Part shown: piece after piece, positions 27,274-35,455 of the stretch | How positions within the stretch are numbered: position 1 is the stretch's first letter | Layout: every line of letters starts with the position of its first letter | Assembly (NCBI RefSeq): GCF_000284375.1 | Contig: NC_017249.1 | Span: 310,001-374,000, forward strand | Length of the DNA stretch: 64,000 nt | Origin: Bradyrhizobium japonicum USDA 6 | GTDB taxonomy: Bacteria; Pseudomonadota; Alphaproteobacteria; Rhizobiales; Xanthobacteraceae | Reading direction: 5' to 3' | Position numbers and translations under genes: made by a program | The notes under the pieces: model-generated | Database searches by the model: none | What the model saw: the letters and a program-made list of their open reading frames with translations, nothing else | Told to the model about the DNA's origin: nothing

Positions 27274-28125
27274 CTAGCCACCGGCTGCTTCGCCGAAATG
27301 GACGTCCTCGAGCAGCGAGGAGGAGATGGTCGGGACCTGGTCGCCTTCGGAGGCGCGGGAGATCGCGACGCGGGTCTTGTTGAAGACGCTTTCGGCGCTG
27401 CCCTGCGCATTGAGGTTGGTGAGGAACTCGCTGACCAGCACGCTGTGCTCGCCCTTGCCGTCGTCGACGACCTTGCCGGGCGAAGCCGAGGACAGGATCA
27501 ACGCGTTGTCGGGCGCGCTGATCGGCGCGAGGCCGTGGCTGTAGGAGCGGAAGCGGCGCTCGTAGGGGTTACGGCGGGAGGCGTCGACGACGACGAGCTT
27601 GGCCTTGGCGCCCTGCTCCTTCATCATGTCGAGCACGCCGTCGATGGACACGCCCTGGCGGCGAACGTCGCTTTCCCTCCAGATCACGGCATCGACCGGC
27701 AGCATGTAGCTCTCGCGGCCGGCCTGCACGCCGTAACCGCCGAAGAACAGCATGACGACGGTGTCGCGCTTGATCCGGGACTTCAGGCGGTTGACGGCGC
27801 GGACCATGTCGTCCTTGGTGGCGTCTTCCACCATGTCGACATCAAAGCCGTTCTTGCGCAGCGACGAGGACAGCGCGCGGGCGTCGTTGATCGACTGCGT
27901 CAGCGGCGCGCTGGCGTCGGGATAATGTCCATTGCCGATGACGAGGGCGAGGCGGGACGACTGGCCGATCGAGCCGGTGACCTGGTCGGTCGGTACGGCC
28001 TTGGCGGCATCGATCGCGCGCATGTTGAGGGCAGCATGGGCGCCGATCACGAGCGACACCGTGCCGATGAGGGCTGCGGCCACCGCGATCGTACGTCTGG
28101 AAAGCTCGAGCTGCCTTACATTCAT
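27274..28125 (-). CDS. Second catalytically inactive caspase-fold (peptidase C14-like) protein
   Basis: 283 residues from ATG 28125. An N-terminal hydrophobic segment (about 12-33) suggests an exported or anchored protein. The caspase-like domain opens with LALVIGNGHYPDASAPL. Tyr131 (FFGGYGVQ) replaces the catalytic His, and Ser183 (VDASRRNPYERRF) replaces the Cys. The two positions are 52 residues apart, as in the paralogue at 4484. Both proteins share the ESDVRRxG and SSSLxED segments. It lacks the TPR region. An exported pseudo-enzyme or scaffold role is inferred. Confidence 0.85.
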   Translation of the reverse strand: MNVRQLELSRRTIAVAAALIGTVSLVIGAHAALNMRAIDAAKAVPTDQVTGSIGQSSRLALVIGNGHYPDASAPLTQSINDARALSSSLRKNGFDVDMVEDATKDDMVRAVNRLKSRIKRDTVVMLFFGGYGVQAGRESYMLPVDAVIWRESDVRRQGVSIDGVLDMMKEQGAKAKLVVVDASRRNPYERRFRSYSHGLAPISAPDNALILSSASPGKVVDDGKGEHSVLVSEFLTNLNAQGSAESVFNKTRVAISRASEGDQVPTISSSLLEDVHFGEAAGG

Positions 28126-28286
28126 CTCGGTTCGTTCCTGTGCCAAAGACCAGCCAAGCGCGCGCACAATGTTTGAGTAGCGCGATGGTGGCTTCAGGTT
28201 TGAGGGATTGGCCGGGGATGTGCCCCCGAACTGCGCGCAATTTGCGGCGCCGCACCAAACAAACCCTTAACCGGATATGGCCTCGC

Positions 28287-28346
28287 GGGCAATAGATTGC
28301 CCAAAAATTGATCTAACCTGCTGAATATATTGGTTAATTCAGCAGG
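28287..28346. promoter_or_regulatory. Two inverted repeats in a 421-bp gene-free spacer
   Basis: The spacer 28126-28546 between the divergent caspase-fold gene and the cyclase-like gene holds GGGCAA-N4-TTGCCC (28287-28302) and a perfect 10-bp inverted repeat CCTGCTGAAT-N10-ATTCAGCAGG (28317-28346) in locally AT-rich DNA. There is no T-tract, so operator sites are more likely than terminators. Nothing else is recognised in the spacer. Confidence 0.4.
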
Positions 28347-28546
28347 CCAATTTTCGCCCTTCTTATGCCTCCCCGTCGCCTTCCGGGCCCTGATCGAGCA
28401 GCCCTCGTGCCTGATCTTTCCGTAACCACCATCACATTTGTATTTTCTGCGAATCCGGGTAGCCTTTTCAAAGACTTGCAGGGGGTGGCGCGCAGATGGG
28501 AGCGCGCCGGCCGGCCCCCGGCCAAGGCCCCGCGACCAGGTATTTC

Positions 28547-30274
28547 ATGAGCTTTCATTATTTTGCCGGCGCCGCCTGCCGGGCGCTGACGGCGCGAAAA
28601 GACGGCCCCTCGCTTTACGACGTCTGCGATCCCGTATTGTCGGGCCCAGCCAGCGGCGATCCGCATCTGGCCAAGTTCTACAAGACCGCACTCGGCAATC
28701 CCGCATTGCGGATCCTGCTCCGTCGCGCCGGGCTACCCGAGCTGCGCGACGAGGCGAAGCTGACCCGGCTTCGCGCGGCGCTGGTGCGGGCGCGCGACGA
28801 CGCCGAGCCCGACTGGGCGGCGGTCGGCCAGCCAATCGCCGATCTCGTCGACAGCATCGCGCTCGATCATCCGAAACCGCCGCCGGCGATATTCACAGGC
28901 CTGGCGCCGCAACAAGCGCAGATCGACGGCGTGATCCGCGACTGCGCGCAGCATCTGCTCGGCTCGTACCGCAAGAACGGTTTCCTGCCGACCTATGCCG
29001 CCTTCAACCTGATCGGCGACCCCGATGTCCGCGGGCGCGAGCTGACCATGGCGCTGACGGGGCTGAACGCGCGCGGTTACAAGAACTCCTCGCTGCTGTT
29101 CAACCTCGCCCGCGTCTTCATCGCGCGCACACATGCAGCGGCCGTCGTCAATCCGCCCTGGAGCGGCATTGCCGAGCCGATGTGGGAGCCGGTGCAGATC
29201 CGACACCGCTCGGCCTATTACGACGCGTTCTTCATCGAGGCGCTGCTGAGCTATGTCGAGACCGGGCTCGCCTCGCCGGCCGACAAGATTGCGGCCGAGC
29301 GTGCGATCGCCAACATGGTCGATTTCTGCGTCAACATCAGCCGCGAAGAGGTCGAGGGTATCGACGGCACACGCTTCAATGTCATCACCGCGCTCGCGCC
29401 GGCGCCGCATCCGCGCTTTTCCCGCTACTTCGCCCAGATCAAGCAGGACCTCGGCTTCGGCGTCTACGTGCCGGATTGCGACACCACGGCGTGCTCGATC
29501 TCGGCAGCGACGCAAGCCGGCTGCACCGATCCGATCATCGACCAGCCGCTGCTGGACTTCTATTCGGGCTATCAGGTGCTCGCCGGCGTCAACGAACCGC
29601 GCGTGACCGTGCCGCTCAACGACAACATCGACTACGAGGGCGGCGTCGCGACCTGGATCGACAACCTCAAGGGCGAGCGGCCCTACGGCAACGATCTCGA
29701 TCCGACGCTCAATCTCGACATCCTCGAGGTGAGCTTCCGCAACCTCGCGCGCTGGAAGGTATTGGAGACGCCGGCGCGGCTGGCCACCGTGCATCGCATC
29801 ATCGGCTTCCAGAAGCGCCTCGCCGCCAGCGGTGCCTTCGCCAATCCGCGCTCGCACATCTATTATCTGCCCGAGCTCTACAGCGCCTATTTCGGCCGCT
29901 GCTATGCGGCCTTCCTGGCGCTGCCGCTGGCGGCGCAGGCGGCGATCGACCCCGACGGCGATTTCGATTTCATCCGCCATCGCGTGCTCTCCTACGTCAA
30001 GGGCGAGCTGATGGCCGCGGAGATGAACGTGTTCGACGCGGCGCTGGCGCTGATTGCACTCGGCCATCTCGGCGCCGACCCGCGCGCCTTCGCGCCGGCG
30101 CTGAACGTGATCGTCGAGAACCTCGGCGAAGGCGGCCGCCGCGGCCCGTTCCGCGCCTATGAATGGAACAAGATGAAGACGCCGACGCGGATTCTGGTCG
30201 GCGGTCCCGAGGTGACGTCGGCCTTCGTGCTGATGGGGCTGGCCGTGGCGAAGCGGGCGATGGCGCGGGGATGA
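28547..30274 (+). CDS. Large alpha-helical protein with a class II terpene cyclase-like PDxDTTA motif
   Basis: 575 residues from ATG 28547. No signal peptide. The protein is predicted to be mostly helical. Asp310 and Asp312 lie in VPDCDTTACSI, close to the DxDDTA general-acid motif of squalene-hopene and class II diterpene cyclases and to the DxDTT variant; the position within the chain also fits. A C-terminal segment (YEWNKMKTPTRILVGGPEVTSAF) looks like the last repeat of an alpha/alpha toroid. No class I DDxxD motif is evident. Assignment as a cyclase is a hypothesis; no terpene genes lie next to it. Confidence 0.6.
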   Translation: MSFHYFAGAACRALTARKDGPSLYDVCDPVLSGPASGDPHLAKFYKTALGNPALRILLRRAGLPELRDEAKLTRLRAALVRARDDAEPDWAAVGQPIADLVDSIALDHPKPPPAIFTGLAPQQAQIDGVIRDCAQHLLGSYRKNGFLPTYAAFNLIGDPDVRGRELTMALTGLNARGYKNSSLLFNLARVFIARTHAAAVVNPPWSGIAEPMWEPVQIRHRSAYYDAFFIEALLSYVETGLASPADKIAAERAIANMVDFCVNISREEVEGIDGTRFNVITALAPAPHPRFSRYFAQIKQDLGFGVYVPDCDTTACSISAATQAGCTDPIIDQPLLDFYSGYQVLAGVNEPRVTVPLNDNIDYEGGVATWIDNLKGERPYGNDLDPTLNLDILEVSFRNLARWKVLETPARLATVHRIIGFQKRLAASGAFANPRSHIYYLPELYSAYFGRCYAAFLALPLAAQAAIDPDGDFDFIRHRVLSYVKGELMAAEMNVFDAALALIALGHLGADPRAFAPALNVIVENLGEGGRRGPFRAYEWNKMKTPTRILVGGPEVTSAFVLMGLAVAKRAMARG

Positions 30275-30282
30275 TGAGTCCT

Positions 30283-30311
30283 CTTACCCTCCCCCTCAAG
30301 GGAAGGGTAAG
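30283..30311. terminator. Palindromic repeat acting as likely terminator
   Basis: Arms CTTACCCTCCCC and GGGAAGGGTAAG pair with one mismatch around a short loop, 8 bases after the cyclase-like gene. It belongs to the same family as the palindrome at 26045. Confidence 0.55.
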
Positions 30312-30433
30312 CGAAGGCCCGCCACAATGACGGGAAGTTGAAAGCTCAATCGTTGGGCAGGCGCTGGCCGGGCGGCCAAAAGCCGACCACAATTGCCGGG
30401 TCTATCGACATTTTTCATCACGCGCGGACCGGC

Positions 30434-31159
30434 ATGTTGCGAAAATTCCTGATTGCGCTGTCTTTGCTCGCCATCCCCTCGCTGGCCGAGGCCGCCGACA
30501 TCACCGGGACCGCAAAGGTCCGCGCCGGCGATTCCGTCCTGATCGGGAATACGCGGATCCGGCTCGGCGGCATCGACGCGCCCGCGGTCGATCAGCTCTG
30601 CCTCAATACGAAAACCGAGCGCTGGACCTGCGGCATCGCGGCGCGCGACGAACTCGCCAAATACACCGAAGGCAAGAACTGGGTCTGCCACGCCCGCGCG
30701 ATCGACCGGCGCGGCCGCACCGTGGCGCGCTGCGAGGTCGGCGGTGAGGACATCCAGAAATGGCTGGTGCGCAACGGCTGGGCACTCGCCTACACCCGCG
30801 TCTCTCGCGACTACGAACCCGACGAGGCCGCCGCGCGCGAGGCAAAGGCCGGCATGTGGCAGGGCGCCTTCATCGCGCCGTGGGACTGGCGCGTCCGCAA
30901 CAAGAAGACCCCCATCCTGGGCGCGACCAAGCCGCCCGAGGGCGCGCATGCGGTGCTGCTCGCCTCGGCCTCCGGGCCGGTCGCGCCGTCGCCGGACTGC
31001 ACCATCAAGGGCAACGTCAACACCGCCGGCGAGTGCATCTATCACCAGCCGACCAGCCGCTGGTACACCCAGATCAAGATGAAGATCAGCAAGGGCACCC
31101 GCTGGTTCTGCTCGGTGGAAGAGGCCGAAGCCGCCGGCTGCCGCGAAACCAAGAGATAA
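30434..31159 (+). CDS. Secreted thermonuclease-fold (SNase) protein lacking the catalytic Glu
   Basis: 241 residues from ATG 30434. A signal peptide (LIALSLLAIPSLAEA) precedes an SNase domain (about 22-150): AGDSVLIGNTRIRLGGIDAP, then DRRGRTVARCEVGG and a GWALAYTRVSRDYEPDEAAAR segment. Arg of IRLGGIDAP and the second catalytic Arg (RRGR) are kept. However, the Glu that follows DxP in staphylococcal nuclease (Glu43) is Ala51 here. Several Cys could form disulfides. The C-terminal 80 residues are a separate extension. Nuclease activity is therefore doubtful. Confidence 0.82.
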   Translation: MLRKFLIALSLLAIPSLAEAADITGTAKVRAGDSVLIGNTRIRLGGIDAPAVDQLCLNTKTERWTCGIAARDELAKYTEGKNWVCHARAIDRRGRTVARCEVGGEDIQKWLVRNGWALAYTRVSRDYEPDEAAAREAKAGMWQGAFIAPWDWRVRNKKTPILGATKPPEGAHAVLLASASGPVAPSPDCTIKGNVNTAGECIYHQPTSRWYTQIKMKISKGTRWFCSVEEAEAAGCRETKR

Positions 31160-31161
31160 GT

Positions 31162-31206
31162 GCATGGTCCGGAAAAGTGTGAGGCGTTTTTCCGACAAGA
31201 CCATGC
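31162..31206. repeat. Dispersed palindromic repeat
   Basis: Imperfect inverted repeat with ends GCATGGTC / GACCATGC around GGAAAAGTGTGAGGCG. The same family occurs at 53265-53313 in this window. Confidence 0.6.
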
Positions 31207-31323
31207 TCGAAGCAAAAACCACCCCAGACCTGCGTTTTGCGTGCTTTTCTTGGGCTTCCACGGCGCGTAGAACGTGAGTCAGCGACCCACCAGCCTGTTC
31301 TCAAGCAACAAGGACCAACAGCA

Positions 31324-32511
31324 ATGACCGTTCGCGCGGGCCGGGAATTTCTGGCCATCCCCGGGCCCACCACGATGCCCGACGAGGTGCTGCAGGCGAT
31401 GCATCGTCCGGCGATCGACATCTACTCCAAAGAGATGCACGGGCTGACCGATACACTTCTCGCAGACATCTCGAAGCTGTTCGCGACCAAGGGCAAGTCC
31501 TACATCTACATCGCCAACGGCCATGGCGCCTGGGAAGCCGCGCTGAGCAACGTGCTGTCGCGCGGCGACAAGGTGCTGGTGCTGGAGAGCGGGCGCTTCG
31601 CGATCGGCTGGGGCAACGCCGCCGCCCTGATGGGCGCCGAGGTCGAGGTGCTCAAGGGCGACTGGCGCCGCGCGGTGCGGCCGCACGAGGTCGAAGAGCG
31701 CCTGCGCCGCGACAAGGAGCACACCATCAAGGCCGTCGTCGTCGTCCAGGTCGACACGGCCTCGGGCGTGCAGAACGACATCGAGGCGATCGGCAAGGCG
31801 ATCAAGGCGAGCGGCCATCCCGCGCTGTATATGGTCGACACCGTCGCTTCGCTCGGCTGCATGCCGTTCGAGATGGACAAATGGGGCATCGATGTCGCGA
31901 TGTCCGGCTCGCAGAAGGGCCTGATGACGCCGCCCGGCCTCGGCTTCGTCGCCGCCAACGCGCGCGCGCTCGAGGTGCAGAAAAAGGCCAACATGTCGAC
32001 GCCCTATTGGAGCTGGAGCGAGCGCGAGGGCACCGAGAATTATCGCAAATATGCCGGCACCGCGCCGGTGCATCTGCTGTTCGCGCTGCGCCAGGCGATC
32101 GACCTGCTGCACGAGGAAGGGCTGGAGAACGCGTTCCGCCGCCACAGCCTGCTCGGCGAAGCCGCGCGCCGCGCCGTCGCCGCCTGGTCGGAAGGCCAGG
32201 TGCTCGGCTTCAACGTCGCGGAGGCGAGCGAGCGCTCCAACACCGTGACCACGGTAACCATGAGCAACGGTCATGATCCGGCGCTGCTGCAGCGCTATTG
32301 CAAGGACAAGTGCGGCGTCGTGCTCGGCACCGGCATCGGCGATCTCTCCGGACAAGCCTTCCGCATCGCCCATATGGGCCACGTCAATGCGCCGATGCTG
32401 CTCGGCACGTTGGGGGTGGTCGAGATCGCCCTGAATGCGCTGAAGATCCCGCACGGCAAGGGCGGGCTGGAAGCCGCGGTCGCGTATCTCGGCGAGCAGG
32501 TGGCGGTGTAA
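31324..32511 (+). CDS. PLP-dependent class V aminotransferase (serine/alanine-glyoxylate type)
   Basis: 395 residues from ATG 31324, with AAGGA about 9 bases upstream. The PLP Lys198 lies in SGSQKGLMTPPGLGF, and Asp in YMVDTVASLG contacts the cofactor. The N-terminus GREFLAIPGPTTMPDEVLQAMHRP is typical of serine-glyoxylate/alanine-glyoxylate aminotransferases, which move an amino group between Ser or Ala and glyoxylate. It stands as a single gene between two repeats. Exact donor specificity is not certain. Confidence 0.9.
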   Translation: MTVRAGREFLAIPGPTTMPDEVLQAMHRPAIDIYSKEMHGLTDTLLADISKLFATKGKSYIYIANGHGAWEAALSNVLSRGDKVLVLESGRFAIGWGNAAALMGAEVEVLKGDWRRAVRPHEVEERLRRDKEHTIKAVVVVQVDTASGVQNDIEAIGKAIKASGHPALYMVDTVASLGCMPFEMDKWGIDVAMSGSQKGLMTPPGLGFVAANARALEVQKKANMSTPYWSWSEREGTENYRKYAGTAPVHLLFALRQAIDLLHEEGLENAFRRHSLLGEAARRAVAAWSEGQVLGFNVAEASERSNTVTTVTMSNGHDPALLQRYCKDKCGVVLGTGIGDLSGQAFRIAHMGHVNAPMLLGTLGVVEIALNALKIPHGKGGLEAAVAYLGEQVAV

Positions 32512-32517
32512 GGCGGG

Positions 32518-32679
32518 CTCCGCTGTCGTCCCTGCGAAAGCAGGGACCCGTACCGCGTGATCTGTCGATAAGGCGCGGTGCCAGTACCGAGGGCCTTTCC
32601 ACCACGAGTCTTCGCCAAACTCCTCCCTGTGGTCATGGGTCCCGGATCTGCGCTTCGCTTGTCCGGGACGACAGCGGAG
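32518..32679. repeat. Long dispersed inverted repeat element
   Basis: Perfect 15-bp terminal arms CTCCGCTGTCGTCCC (32518) and GGGACGACAGCGGAG (32665) enclose about 130 bases with further small palindromes. It lies between convergent genes and matches the intergenic repeats usual in this genus. Confidence 0.65.
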
Positions 32680-32686
32680 TGTTTGG

Positions 32687-33790
32687 TTACGGCCGCGGCA
32701 CGCGATACGCCTCGATCTGCGACTTGAGCTCTTCGAGCGATCTTAACGGCGCCTCGGGATCGACGCGATACTCTCCGCGCGCCAGCCATTTCAGCACCAT
32801 CGCATCGACCGTCGGCGAATGGTGGATGACGTCGCTGTAATTGCCGAGATCGTGCGTCACCTCCCTGGTCGCGCGGAAATCGTACAAACGCACATTCGGA
32901 AGCTGCGTCAGCCGCTCGGCGATGCGCGCGGTGAGGTCGGTGACGATCTTCAGCGTCGCAGGCGAGGCATCGCGCATCGCGACGAACTGCAGGATCGAAT
33001 AGGGCGGCAGGTAGATGTCGAAGGTCACGTCGGGATGACGCGTGATCAAGCCGACGGCGTCGCGTTCGAAATGCCGGAGCATGGCGTCGTAACCGTAGCC
33101 TTCGCCGAGGAAGCGGCTGCGCACGGGGCTCGTGATGTAGGCGAACGAGGCAAGCGTCTTCTTCGCATTATAGTCACGCGCGACGTCGAAATCGCGCGGC
33201 AGCGCGTAGATGTCGTCGACGTCGGACAGCGCGAACTTGACGGGCAGAAACGGCGCCGCCTGGGTCAGCTTCTGCTGCAGCGGCGGTATCGACCGCAGCA
33301 ACGCGAACAGGGATTCCTTCGCCATCGCGGCGCTGAACAGATAGGACGCGATGCCCTTCGTTGTCTGGCGATAGAGATCGACGGACAGATAAGGATCGGC
33401 CTCGATATCGGCTGCATCGACAAAGATGAAATCGTCCATCGCCCAGATCACGCGCCGGGTCCCGCGCTCGATCGCCCGTTCCAGCACAAAACCCTGCTGG
33501 CGCGAATTGGACCCGGTCATTGCCAGCTTGAGCGAGTGGACGCCAAGCGCGCGATCGATGTCGCTCTGGCGAAAATGGATCGCGAGCGAGGTCCCCATGA
33601 AGGCGGTGTCGAACGACTGGCTGCGGATCAACCCGGCATTCTGCACGCGCGTGTCGTCGGAATAGAAGGCCAGTCGCGACGGGCGAAACAGTTGCAGGGG
33701 ATCGACGAGATAGGTGAGCACCGCCGCGCCCAGCACGCAGGCGATGCTGGCGAGCAGAAGACGCCTCAGATGTGTGAAAGTCCCCCGCAT
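32687..33790 (-). CDS. SGNH-hydrolase-like partner of the MBOAT acyltransferase
   Basis: 367 residues from ATG 33790. One N-terminal TM helix (LLLASIACVLGAAVLTYLV) places the body in the periplasm. A nucleophile-type segment FMGTSLAIHF (Ser of GTS) and a C-terminal DVIHH (Asp-x-x-His) fit an SGNH catalytic arrangement like AlgJ/AlgX or DltD. The start overlaps the MBOAT stop by one base (TGATG), so the two are translationally coupled. Together they probably O-acetylate an exopolysaccharide. The target polymer is not encoded here. Confidence 0.72.
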   Translation of the reverse strand: MRGTFTHLRRLLLASIACVLGAAVLTYLVDPLQLFRPSRLAFYSDDTRVQNAGLIRSQSFDTAFMGTSLAIHFRQSDIDRALGVHSLKLAMTGSNSRQQGFVLERAIERGTRRVIWAMDDFIFVDAADIEADPYLSVDLYRQTTKGIASYLFSAAMAKESLFALLRSIPPLQQKLTQAAPFLPVKFALSDVDDIYALPRDFDVARDYNAKKTLASFAYITSPVRSRFLGEGYGYDAMLRHFERDAVGLITRHPDVTFDIYLPPYSILQFVAMRDASPATLKIVTDLTARIAERLTQLPNVRLYDFRATREVTHDLGNYSDVIHHSPTVDAMVLKWLARGEYRVDPEAPLRSLEELKSQIEAYRVPRP

Positions 33791-35226
33791 CAGAACCGGA
33801 AATAGATGAATTCGCTGTGGCTCTGGATGCCGAGAATCCCGAGAGCGAGCACCAGCGACGCGCCGTAGAGAATCAGCGGCCGCATCCGTCCTGCCGGCAG
33901 GGCCTCGCCGACCCTGCGATTGTCGTGATCGTATCCCATGATCGCTTGCGTGTTCGGCGTCAGCCACACCAGCGCGGCGTAGATCGACACCAGAACCAAT
34001 GCGGCGATCTCCTCGCGGCCGAGGACGATATTCGACGGATCGGCCATCGCGTGGAGGACGCGCAACGCCCAAGTAACGCTCTCGGCGCGGAAGAAAACCC
34101 AGGCCACGACGACGGCGAGGAACGTCAGCACGGCTCCGACGATGCGGACCGGGCGCACGAGCAATGTCGGGACGTTGGGCACCAGCGCGTTGAAGGCATG
34201 ATTGACGCAGAGATAAGCGCCATGCAGCGCGCCCCAGGCGACAAAAGTCCAGGCCGCGCCGTGCCAGAGCCCGCCGAGCAGCATCGTGATCATCAGATTG
34301 ACGTAGCGCAGGACGCGGCCACGGCGATTGCCGCCGAGCGAGATGTAGAGATAGTCGCGCAGGAATTGCGACAAGGTCATGTGCCAGCGGCGCCAGAACT
34401 CGACGATGCTGGTGGCCTTGTAGGGTGAGTTGAAATTCACCGGCAGGAAGATGCCGAACATCAGCGATATCCCGATCGCCATGTCGGAGTAACCGGAGAA
34501 GTCGAAATAGAGCTGGAACGTGTAGGCGAGCGCACCACACCAGGCCTGATCAAAGCTCGGCGAGCGCGCCTCGAAGGCGAGCGCCACCAGGGGCTGGATG
34601 CCGTCGGCAAGGCAGGTCTTCTTGAACAGGCCGATCGCGAAGATGACGATGCCGCACAGGATCAGGTGCTCGTCCGGATGCTTGGTCTCCTTCCGCTCGA
34701 ATTGCGGGATCATGTCCTTGTGGTGGAGGATCGGCCCCGCGATCAGATGCGGAAAGTAGGTCACGAACAGCGCATAGTGCGGCAAGGCGTAACGCGCGAC
34801 CTGGCCACGATAGGCATCCACCAGGAACGCGATCTGGGTGAAGGTGTAGAAGGAGACGCCGACAGGCAGCAGGATGTGGACCGCGACATGCGTGCCGGCC
34901 AGCGCATTGATGTTCTCGGCGACGAAGCCGGCATATTTGAAGATGCCGAGCACGAGGAGGTCGCCGACGACGCCGAGCGCGAGCGCCGCCTTTCGTTGCA
35001 TTGTGGCGAGCTTCGCCGCGATCAGGAGATGACCGACGCCGTAGTTGAAGGCGATCGAGATCAGCAGCAGGGCCACGAACTGCCAGCTGCCGATGGCGTA
35101 AAAGGCGAGCGAGGCCAGCGCCAGCCAGATCACCGGCGCCAGATTGCTGCGCCGCCCGAGCCAGAAATAGCCGGCCAGCACGGCCGGCAGGAACAGCAGG
35201 ATGAACGGGTAGGAATTGAACAGCAT
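33790..35226 (-). CDS. MBOAT family O-acyltransferase (AlgI-like)
   Basis: 478 residues from ATG 35226 (N-terminus MLFNSYPFILLFLPAVLAGY typical of the AlgI class; the frame is open to 35358). Many transmembrane helices are present. The signature LLGGLWHGAAWTFVAWG contains the conserved MBOAT His, preceded by FWRRWHMTLSQFLRDYLYI. It passes acyl groups across the inner membrane for transfer to an extracellular polysaccharide. It forms an operon with the SGNH-like gene. Confidence 0.93.
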   Translation of the reverse strand: MLFNSYPFILLFLPAVLAGYFWLGRRSNLAPVIWLALASLAFYAIGSWQFVALLLISIAFNYGVGHLLIAAKLATMQRKAALALGVVGDLLVLGIFKYAGFVAENINALAGTHVAVHILLPVGVSFYTFTQIAFLVDAYRGQVARYALPHYALFVTYFPHLIAGPILHHKDMIPQFERKETKHPDEHLILCGIVIFAIGLFKKTCLADGIQPLVALAFEARSPSFDQAWCGALAYTFQLYFDFSGYSDMAIGISLMFGIFLPVNFNSPYKATSIVEFWRRWHMTLSQFLRDYLYISLGGNRRGRVLRYVNLMITMLLGGLWHGAAWTFVAWGALHGAYLCVNHAFNALVPNVPTLLVRPVRIVGAVLTFLAVVVAWVFFRAESVTWALRVLHAMADPSNIVLGREEIAALVLVSIYAALVWLTPNTQAIMGYDHDNRRVGEALPAGRMRPLILYGASLVLALGILGIQSHSEFIYFRF

Positions 35227-35455
35227 CAGGCTGGACCGGCGGCGGGGTATCGCCCCTAAAGCATACAAGGGGGCGATCAACAACCCGGCGACTTGGCGCA
35301 GTCCTTGGCGCAGCGGCGCTGGCAATTCGCGGAATCGGGACGATATAAGGTGGAACACGGCGAGCGATGCGGCGCGCCTTTCTTCTCCCTCTCCCCGTTC
35401 TTACGGGAAGAGGTAAAGAGGGAGCGCAGCGCGAGTACGAGATGATGAGGACCGA

